From NCBI GenBank assembly GCA_003455945.1, contig DMPQ01000074.1:1952-7139 (forward strand): a stretch of DNA of 5,188 bases. Direction: 5' to 3'. Below are positions 1-5,188 of the stretch, piece after piece. Every line of letters starts with the position of its first letter. Within the stretch, counting starts at the first letter, position 1. The translations under genes were made by a program, and so were the position numbers. The stretch is from Planctomycetaceae bacterium. Lineage in GTDB: Bacteria > Planctomycetota > Planctomycetia > Pirellulales > Pirellulaceae. The notes under the pieces were generated by a model that searched no databases, was not told the DNA's origin, and saw nothing but the letters and a program-made list of their open reading frames with translations.

Positions 1-75
1 CGAGTCGTTCCTCGGCCCCGCCGCATTCCGGCCGGCGTTCCGACGGTGACCGGACGAACGAATGCCCCGCCTCCG

Positions 76-105
76 AGACCGAGACGACTCAGACCGAGAC
101 GACTC
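76..105. repeat. 15-bp perfect tandem duplication across the helicase-nuclease stop codon
   Basis: The sequence agaccgagacgactc occurs at 76-90 and again, identically and directly adjacent, at 91-105. The TGA stop codon of the helicase gene (91-89 on the minus strand) lies exactly on the junction between the copies. The unit is five codons long, so the duplication itself does not shift the frame. Confidence 0.85.
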
Positions 106-3100
106 GGTCCGGCGCGACGAAGGCCAGGCGACAGGCGATCCGTTCGGGAGCGAGTCGCAACAGCCGCGCGACGGCCGAACGATACGCTTCGAGCTGCGGC
201 GCGTAGTGCTTCGTCCGCTCGGCAAGCCCCGGGCGATCGTCGGCGCCGATCGGATCGGTCTTGAAGTCGACGATCATCGCGGCCAGCGGCGGCGCCGACG
301 ATGGTGCGGTCTCGTCGCGGAACACCACCAGTCGATCGATGCTGCCGCTGAAGATCCGCGTCGACTGAGCGTCCCCTTCCAGAAAGGCGAAGCGATACTC
401 GTTCGCGATCTCGATCGACAATCGTCCGGCGGAGGCGAGCGATGCCAGATCGGGCCAGACCTTCGCCGCCGATCCGATCACCGCCGCTCGATCGAAGAGC
501 GCACCGGTTTCGGGAGCGGCGAGCAGCGCGACGAAGCGCTCGATCGTCCCCTCGACATCGCTCGGCGTCTCTTCGAGCGAGGCGAGCTTTCGGGCGAGAC
601 GCTGACGATTCGGGATCGCATCGTTCCAGATCACCTCTTCGAAGAGCGCATGAGCCGCCGTCCCTCGCGCCAGAGCCTCGCGCGACCCCTGCTTCAGCAG
701 ATCGCTCACTCGGATCCGGAAGCCCCCTTCGGTTCCCGAGGGGCTGACGCGAGCCGGTTCGCGCATCAGACGAGGATCGCCGACCCGCAACTCGATCGGC
801 GCCATCGGCGGCGCCGGTCGTGTGCGAGCCCCTTCATCGCCCGGACGTCGCGCCTTCCCCTGATGCCAAGCCGGATCCCCCGCCTCGTAAAGCACCACGC
901 CGTCGGTCGGCATCGTTCCCGGTGCGAGGGCTGCCGAGAAGAGTCCGCTCCAGTAGGTCAGCGTCCCCTCGTTCTTGCGCTCACCCATGATCGGATAGAG
1001 TGCCCGAGCCGCTCGGGTCAGCGCGACGTAGCACATCGACAGACTCTCGGCGAACTCCTGACGCCGCCACTCCTCGGTCCAGTCGGCCAGTTCCTTGGGG
1101 ACGAACCCCGCATCGGCCTGGCGGACGTACGGCACGACCGCCGTGATCCGAGCGGTCACCTCGGGGCGATGCGTGACGAACCGCGGGGTCTGGCCGACCC
1201 ACTTCCGATCGATGTCGGGAAGGATCACCGCGTCGAACTCCAGCCCCTTGGACTGATGGAAGTTCATCACGCGGACCTTCGCCGAACTCGGGTCCGACAC
1301 CTTCTCGCGCTCGACGAAGCGAATGAAGTCCGAGGGGCGCAACGTCGCCCGCGGCTCGAAACGGAACGCCAGATCGACCAGCTGAGCCAACCGTTGGCGT
1401 TCGCGCCGATCGCCGGTCGCGGCGAGCGGCTCGATCCACCGTTCGATCGTCCGACCGTAGCCGTCATGGATCAGTTCGGCGCGGCGTTCGGCCGCGATCC
1501 GATGCGCCAGTCGGGCGTTCGCGTCAGCCCCTTCCGGTTCGTCGACGAACCCCCAGGCACGTCCGAGCGGCGTCGCGGCCAGATGGAATCTCGCGATGCC
1601 GTCGTCCGGATGATCGGTCAGCGCCAGCGCCGACAGGACGATGCGGACGATCGGCGCATCGGCGATCGACTTGCCCGCCTCTTCGCTCGCCGGCACGCCG
1701 GCTCGCGTCAGTCGACCGATCAGATCGCCGACCGAATCGTTCCCTCGCACCAGCAGGGCGATGTCGATCGACGGTGCGACGGCGTGAAGTTCGGCGGCGA
1801 GCGCGACGGCGCGATCGAACGGATCGACCGCGCTCTCGAACCGGACATGTCCGGTCAGCTCGGGATAGGCGGACCGATGCGTCACGTAGCCTTGGATCCA
1901 ACGCCTGACCGCGATCCGATCGCGTTCCCAATCCGCCCGATCGCGGGCATGCTCGAAGATCCGATTGACCGCATCGAGCACGACATTCGACGATCGGCGA
2001 CTGACGTCGAGCGTCTGCGTCAGACCGTCGCTCCCCGCGAACTTCTCCACCGCGTCGAACAGTCGCGCGTCCCCTCCGCGCCAGCCGTAGATCGCCTGTT
2101 TCGTATCGCCGACGACCATCAGCGACCCGTCCGCCATCTCGTTCGCCCGCTCGACCTGCGGCCGGAGCACGCGCCATTGGATCGGGCTGGTGTCCTGAAA
2201 CTCGTCCAGCAGCAGGTGCCCGAGCGCCGCCTCGCCGCGACTCCCGCCGCCGCGCTCCGCCACCTGTCCCCAGCGGCGATCGAGCGTCGCGGTCACGTCC
2301 TCGAAACGCATCACGCGGGCGTCGCGCTTCAGACGCTCGTAGTGCTCGTGGAACGTCTCGAGCAGTCGGCGAGCGCCGGTCAGATGCGAGCGCTGCTCGG
2401 CCAGCCGAAGCGCCGCCAGATGCGTCAGCAGACTGCGATAGATCTCGGCGAGACTCGACGGAATCTCGGACCGATTGAACGTCGTCTCGCCGGCCGCGAC
2501 CTTCTTGCCGATCCCCTTGCCCAGCGTCGCTTCCCAATCGCCGGCGACGAACGCGGCGAGATCGGCCTGGCGCGCGTTCTCGATCCCCGCCTTTTCGAAT
2601 CGCAGTTCCGACATCCGGCGGATCAGCTCGTTCAGCTGTTCGTCGGTCAGCGGAGCGATGTCGGGCAGACGTTCCCAGGCCCCCGGTTCGGCATCCAGAT
2701 AGAAGCCGTAGAGTTCGCCGATCGTGTCGCCGACCAGCTTGCCGATCGAGCGCTGCGTTTCCCCTTTGGCGAGCAGATGGACCACCTCGCGTGCATGCCC
2801 CTCCGACAACGTTCGGCGAATCGCCTCGTCGCGCAGCTCGACGTCATCCGCTTCGTCGACGATCGACCAGACGGTGGGTAGCCCGAGTTCCAGACACCAG
2901 GTGCGGGCGATCTGACCGAAGAACGCATCGAGCGTCGAGATGCGACAGCGATCGAGTTGCCGGAGCAGCTCGACGAGTACCTCCAGCGCCTTGGCCCGAT
3001 CGAGATGCGGGCGCTCGAGATGCCCCGCCAGCTCGGCCGCATCGGTCTCGGAGCGGGTCGCGCGAGCCAAACGCTGCACGACCCGATCGAGAATCTCTCC

Positions 3101-3253
3101 CGCTGCCTTGCGCGTGAACGTCGACGCCAGAATCGACTCGGGCACGACTCCGTCGATCAGCAGCTGCAGGTAACGGTTCGACAGCCGGAACGTCTTGCCG
3201 GTTCCGGCCGAGGCGCGAATGAAGAGGGCTCGCGGTTGCTCCGTTTCGACCAT
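89..3253 (-). CDS. addA: AddA/RecB-type ATP-dependent helicase-nuclease (UvrD superfamily 1 helicase with C-terminal PD-(D/E)XK nuclease)
   Basis: This 1054-residue protein is predicted to unwind and trim DNA ends in the cytoplasm for RecA-dependent double-strand-break repair, the role of AddA/RecB. Helicase motifs appear in order: Walker A ASAGTGKT (residues 14-21), motif Ia TFTRKAAGEI (45-54), ISTLDAFFGQI (105-115), Walker B DEFQDTS (350-356), motif III VGDTKQAIYGWRG (381-393), motif IV near 415-434, motif V NFHQSKGLEFD (664-674) and motif VI YVALTRAARAL (742-752). The C-terminal RecB-type nuclease looks intact: RGTAAHALFEEV (H868), SGSIDRLVV (D973), DFKTD (D996, K998) and QLEAY (Q1020, Y1024). 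It is somewhat shorter than typical AddA or RecB proteins (about 1150-1230 residues). An in-frame ATG exists 25 codons upstream, but I start at 3253 because a strong Shine-Dalgarno sequence lies 8 nt before it and the extra codons fall in a 16-bp repeat that would not keep frame. The upstream neighbour is not addB. AddA rather than RecB is a family-level judgement; the helicase-nuclease call itself is firm. Confidence 0.92.
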   Translation of the reverse strand: MVETEQPRALFIRASAGTGKTFRLSNRYLQLLIDGVVPESILASTFTRKAAGEILDRVVQRLARATRSETDAAELAGHLERPHLDRAKALEVLVELLRQLDRCRISTLDAFFGQIARTWCLELGLPTVWSIVDEADDVELRDEAIRRTLSEGHAREVVHLLAKGETQRSIGKLVGDTIGELYGFYLDAEPGAWERLPDIAPLTDEQLNELIRRMSELRFEKAGIENARQADLAAFVAGDWEATLGKGIGKKVAAGETTFNRSEIPSSLAEIYRSLLTHLAALRLAEQRSHLTGARRLLETFHEHYERLKRDARVMRFEDVTATLDRRWGQVAERGGGSRGEAALGHLLLDEFQDTSPIQWRVLRPQVERANEMADGSLMVVGDTKQAIYGWRGGDARLFDAVEKFAGSDGLTQTLDVSRRSSNVVLDAVNRIFEHARDRADWERDRIAVRRWIQGYVTHRSAYPELTGHVRFESAVDPFDRAVALAAELHAVAPSIDIALLVRGNDSVGDLIGRLTRAGVPASEEAGKSIADAPIVRIVLSALALTDHPDDGIARFHLAATPLGRAWGFVDEPEGADANARLAHRIAAERRAELIHDGYGRTIERWIEPLAATGDRRERQRLAQLVDLAFRFEPRATLRPSDFIRFVEREKVSDPSSAKVRVMNFHQSKGLEFDAVILPDIDRKWVGQTPRFVTHRPEVTARITAVVPYVRQADAGFVPKELADWTEEWRRQEFAESLSMCYVALTRAARALYPIMGERKNEGTLTYWSGLFSAALAPGTMPTDGVVLYEAGDPAWHQGKARRPGDEGARTRPAPPMAPIELRVGDPRLMREPARVSPSGTEGGFRIRVSDLLKQGSREALARGTAAHALFEEVIWNDAIPNRQRLARKLASLEETPSDVEGTIERFVALLAAPETGALFDRAAVIGSAAKVWPDLASLASAGRLSIEIANEYRFAFLEGDAQSTRIFSGSIDRLVVFRDETAPSSAPPLAAMIVDFKTDPIGADDRPGLAERTKHYAPQLEAYRSAVARLLRLAPERIACRLAFVAPDRVVSV

Positions 3254-3261
3254 CGCTCGCG

Positions 3262-3268
3262 CTCCTCC
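3262..3268 (-). promoter_or_regulatory. Ribosome binding site of the helicase-nuclease gene
   Basis: Read on the minus strand this is GGAGGAG, a near-ideal Shine-Dalgarno sequence ending 8 nt before the ATG at 3253-3251. It decides the start: the alternative in-frame ATG at 3328-3326 lies inside a tandem repeat and has no comparable site in front of it. Confidence 0.75.
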
Positions 3269-3344
3269 GATGAGCGGCACCGCATTCCAGTCGCAGCGCA
3301 TCCGAGTCGCACCGCATCCGAGTCGCACCGCGGACGATTCGAAC
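3265..3344. repeat. Degenerate 16-bp tandem repeat array upstream of the helicase-nuclease gene
   Basis: Two perfect adjacent copies of cgcatccgagtcgcac lie at 3297-3312 and 3313-3328. A third copy at 3281-3296 matches at 13 of 16 positions. Weaker copies continue in the same phase at 3329-3344 (11 of 16) and 3265-3280 (9 of 16), and the outermost ones may be chance. The period is not a multiple of three, so the array is probably non-coding. It ends against the Shine-Dalgarno sequence, so it would lie in the 5' untranslated region or the promoter. No clear self-complementary fold is seen within the unit. Confidence 0.75.
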
Positions 3345-3359
3345 CGGGGACGAACGGCA

Positions 3360-3384
3360 CGTCCGGCGAGCGTTCCGCCGGACG
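3360..3384 (-). terminator. Perfect 9-bp GC-rich hairpin downstream of the ThuA-like gene (possible terminator)
   Basis: The arms cgtccggcg (3360-3368) and cgccggacg (3376-3384) are perfectly complementary around a 7-nt loop. Eight of the nine pairs are G-C. The hairpin lies 87 nt past the ThuA-like stop codon and 106 nt before the helicase start, so it would form at the end of the ThuA-like transcript or in the helicase leader. No run of U follows it, so it is not a classical intrinsic terminator. A U-less terminator, an RNA 3'-end stabiliser or a protein-binding palindrome all remain possible. Confidence 0.4.
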
Positions 3385-3471
3385 ACCGATCGTGGGCAAT
3401 CGGAACGCCTGTCGATCGACTCCCGATTCCGCCTCGGTCACGACCTCCGTGCCGCGCTGTTCGATTCGCTC

Positions 3472-4533
3472 CTACTGCTTCGGCCAGGCGAAGTCCGAGG
3501 GGCGCAGCCCCTTGTCGGTCCAGTGCTGATCGTTCGTGAAGCCGAACATCGTCGGCTCGAACGGGCCGACCGTCTCGACGTCGGTCCGCTCGCCGATCGA
3601 CTCCTCCATCCCGAGCCCCCAGAGACAGGCGTTGACCACCAGTCGGCGGAGATCCTCACAGGCGAGATCCGACGAGGCGCCCATCGTGGTGCAGAAGACC
3701 CGATTGGTCGTGCCGTCCTCCTGCCGATAGGTCCGGACCCAGGCGAGCGGCATCATCGGATCGTTCTTCTCGCCGGCCACCGGTCCGTCGTCCGGCTTCA
3801 TCCCGGCGAGCACCTGACCGCGAAGGAGGACCGTCGCGTCCTCGGGAAGATGAACGATGCCGTAGACGTCGGTCGGTCCCCAGACATCCGCGACGCCGCG
3901 CAGCACCGGGTGCTCGGCTCCGGCCGGTTCGATCACGCCGCGGGTGCTCTCGGAACCGTGATTGCCGTGATGGCTGATCCAGGTATCCCCCAGAACCTGC
4001 TGACCGAAACCGCCGCGCCACTTGCCGCTGTTGAAGCTCCAGTGGGCATACGGGCTGTCCGGTCGGCGCGAGTAGTTGAAGGCGTGCGTCGAGGTGCGAA
4101 GCGCGACGATCGGACCGCCTCGCTCGTAGAAATCGACGATGTGCTTCATCGACTCGTCCGGCAGCTCGCGGAAGCGGAGCGACATCACCATCAGATCGGC
4201 GTCGTCGAGCGCTTCGAGCCCCGGAATGTTCGTCTGCTCGTTCGGATCGATCAGCCCCGTTTCGGGATCGATCGCGAAGAGAACGGTGCAGCGGAAGCCG
4301 TGCCGGAACGCCAGGATCTTCGCGAGCATCGGCAGCGCCTCTTCGCTCCGATACTCCTCGTCGCCGCTGATGAAGACGATGTGCTTGCCGACTCCCGGCC
4401 CGCTCTCGCCGACATAGGTGACGGTCAGTTGCGAATCGTCGTTCGCCGCGGCGCCCGTCGCGGGGAGCGAACCGAGCGAGACGAGCAGCGACAGGCAACA
4501 GCCGAGTCGGACGAGCGGAGCGACAGCGCGCAT
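3472..4533 (-). CDS. Secreted ThuA-like domain protein (class I glutamine-amidotransferase-like fold)
   Basis: This 353-residue protein is complete. Its N-terminus is a Sec signal peptide: arginines at 2 and 9, a hydrophobic core at about 10-23, and a likely cut after TGAAA (residue 30). The mature part begins with a beta strand and turn, KHIVFISGDEEYRSEEALPM (50-69). It continues with LDDADLMVMSLRFRELP (109-125), GGPIVALRTSTHAFNY (139-154), GDTWISHHGNHGSE (182-195), HPVLRGV (208-214), GPTDVYGI (219-226), MPLAWVRTY (261-269) and TTMGASSDL (282-290). This order fits the ThuA family (trehalose-utilisation ThuA and relatives). No GxCxG nucleophile elbow is visible where amidotransferases carry one, so that activity is unlikely. 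The family's biochemical role is poorly known, and any link to sugar turnover outside the cytoplasm is inference. A 45-residue tail (309-353) follows the domain. The start at 4533 has a Shine-Dalgarno sequence and puts the signal peptide at the terminus; the longer in-frame start would bury it. Confidence 0.88.
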   Translation of the reverse strand: MRAVAPLVRLGCCLSLLVSLGSLPATGAAANDDSQLTVTYVGESGPGVGKHIVFISGDEEYRSEEALPMLAKILAFRHGFRCTVLFAIDPETGLIDPNEQTNIPGLEALDDADLMVMSLRFRELPDESMKHIVDFYERGGPIVALRTSTHAFNYSRRPDSPYAHWSFNSGKWRGGFGQQVLGDTWISHHGNHGSESTRGVIEPAGAEHPVLRGVADVWGPTDVYGIVHLPEDATVLLRGQVLAGMKPDDGPVAGEKNDPMMPLAWVRTYRQEDGTTNRVFCTTMGASSDLACEDLRRLVVNACLWGLGMEESIGERTDVETVGPFEPTMFGFTNDQHWTDKGLRPSDFAWPKQ

Positions 4534-4540
4534 GGTGCGG

Positions 4541-4545
4541 ACCTC
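4541..4545 (-). promoter_or_regulatory. Ribosome binding site of the ThuA-like gene
   Basis: GAGGT on the minus strand ends 7 nt before the ATG at 4533-4531. It supports this start, which places a normal signal peptide at the N-terminus, over the ATG 25 codons upstream at 4608. Confidence 0.55.
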
Positions 4546-4626
4546 GGTGAGCGATGGAGTGTGAGGACGAGCCGAGCGTCGGATCGATCGCCCTGCGAAG
4601 CACGGCACCGATATCCCGGCGGCTCA

Positions 4627-4655
4627 AGTGTTTCCGCCCCGGCGCGGGCTGTCAA
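4627..4655 (-). promoter_or_regulatory. Candidate sigma-70-type promoter for the ThuA-like gene
   Basis: On the minus strand a perfect TTGACA -35 hexamer (4655-4650) is followed after 17 nt by AACACT (4632-4627), which matches the TATAAT consensus at only three of six positions. The -10 region lies in one of the few A/T-richer patches of this spacer (AAACACTT). Transcription would begin near 4620, giving a leader of about 87 nt before the ATG at 4533. The weak -10 box makes this a candidate only. Confidence 0.35.
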
Positions 4656-4725
4656 TCGACAGGGACCTTCGCCCGGTCGACGTGCGCCCCGCTCGGGATC
4701 GTCGGACCACCACCGCGGTCGAGAC

Positions 4726-5188
4726 TCAGAAGGCGGTCGGGTCGAAGCCGAGCAGCTTGCGGACCGCCCACCAGCAGGCGACGTTCCAGCCGATGATCGT
4801 GACGCCGGTGGCGATCGCCGCTCCGAGAGCCCCGAAGATCGGGATCAGGATCAGGCAGAGCACGATGTCCGCGACCGCAGCGACGACCAGAATCTTGGCT
4901 TGCTCGCGGTGATGCCCCGTCATCGCCAACAAGGTGCCGACGCTGCCGAACGCCGCATTCACGCACTGCACGACCGCCAACAGTCGAAGGACTCCGGCCG
5001 ATTCGCCGTACGCCTCGGGAAGCACGCCGAGGACCCAATTCGGTCGCATCAGCAGCAGGAACGTCATCGGCAGCGCGACGATCAGCGAGAAGCGAGCCGC
5101 TCGTTTCGCCAGCTTGCGGCAGCGAGCGATGTCCGAGCGATGGGCTGCGACGAGGGGGCCGAGCACCGGATTGACGGCGTTCAGACCG
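4726..5188 (-). CDS. Polysaccharide/lipid flippase-type membrane protein, C-terminal part (5' end outside window)
   Basis: Only the last 153 codons are present; the frame is still open at the right edge, so the gene begins beyond 5188. The visible part starts GLNAVNPVLGPLVAAHRSD, a loop typical of the second half of Wzx/RfbX-type exporters (MOP superfamily), where a short basic segment (RCRKLAKRAAR, residues 22-32) precedes a membrane helix. Hydrophobic segments lie at about 33-47, 64-89, 97-115 and 119-142. The turns GVLPEAYGESAGVLRLL (54-70) and IPIFGALGAAIATG (115-128) resemble the conserved C-terminal region of this family. Such proteins move lipid-linked oligosaccharides across the inner membrane for O-antigen, capsule or exopolysaccharide synthesis. 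The substrate cannot be told from this part. A GTG at 5166-5164 is internal, not the start. MurJ-like or other MOP exporters are alternatives. Confidence 0.82.
   Translation of the reverse strand, partial: GLNAVNPVLGPLVAAHRSDIARCRKLAKRAARFSLIVALPMTFLLLMRPNWVLGVLPEAYGESAGVLRLLAVVQCVNAAFGSVGTLLAMTGHHREQAKILVVAAVADIVLCLILIPIFGALGAAIATGVTIIGWNVACWWAVRKLLGFDPTAF

Noticed and set aside
1..26. Start of another minus-strand gene from the ATG at 26-24, such as a downstream addB.
   Set aside because: Only eight codons are visible, no clear Shine-Dalgarno sequence precedes the ATG, and the residues (MRRGRGTT) give no family information.
36..60. Imperfect stem-loop (cgttc ... gaacg) downstream of the helicase stop codon, considered as a terminator.
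   Set aside because: Only five outer pairs form, the inside is mismatched, and no T run follows.
62..2881. A 939-codon open frame on the plus strand, antisense to most of the helicase-nuclease gene.
   Set aside because: It is extremely rich in Arg, Asp and Pro, shows no recognisable domain, and lies opposite a protein with all expected motifs. Long antisense frames are common in GC-rich genes with strong codon bias.
3331..3384. Possible tRNA on the minus strand, suggested by ggttcgaatc, which resembles a T-loop, next to a hairpin with a 7-nt loop.
   Set aside because: The bases flanking the T-loop-like sequence do not pair into a 5-bp stem, the hairpin loop (gaacgct) lacks U33, and no acceptor stem or D arm can be drawn.
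4425..4655. Small 76-codon minus-strand frame across the spacer and the 5' end of the ThuA-like gene.
   Set aside because: It is out of frame with the well-supported ThuA-like protein, very rich in Arg and Ser, and has no recognisable features.
4696..4725. Weak stem-loop (tcgacc ... ggtccga, read on the minus strand) just after the flippase stop codon, considered as a terminator.
   Set aside because: The stem is short and bulged, and no T run follows it.

Overview
The window is GC-rich bacterial chromosomal DNA (about two thirds G+C by eye) with three genes, all on the minus strand. In the order they are read, from right to left, they are: the C-terminal end of a multispanning polysaccharide/lipid-flippase-type membrane protein (cut by the right edge), a secreted ThuA-like protein, and a large AddA/RecB-type UvrD helicase-nuclease. 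A Sec-exported ThuA-like protein in such a GC-rich genome suggests a planctomycete or a relative. This is inference from family distribution, as there is no rRNA or other marker gene here.

Layout: 5188-4726 flippase C-terminus; 4725-4534 intergenic (192 nt) with a TTGACA-type promoter candidate and the ThuA gene's ribosome binding site; 4533-3472 ThuA-like gene; 3471-3254 intergenic (218 nt) with a perfect 9-bp hairpin, a 16-bp tandem repeat array and a strong Shine-Dalgarno sequence; 3253-89 helicase-nuclease; 88-1 downstream spacer with no convincing gene or terminator. A 15-bp tandem duplication covers the helicase stop codon. There is no tRNA, rRNA, CRISPR array, insertion sequence or phage gene.

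The three genes share direction, but each is separated from the next by about 200 nt and each complete gene has its own ribosome binding site. They are therefore probably separate transcription units, and their functions (envelope glycan export, a secreted protein of unclear role, double-strand-break processing) suggest no shared pathway. The helicase-nuclease looks catalytically complete, with Walker A, DEFQD, motif VI and a full H...D...DxK...QxxxY nuclease signature. Its expected partner AddB is not encoded beside it within view.

I see no convincing new biological system. The points most worth a second look are the marked excess of GATC/CGATCG words, the short tandem duplications at both ends of the helicase gene (one of which forms the stop codon), and the absence of an adjacent addB.
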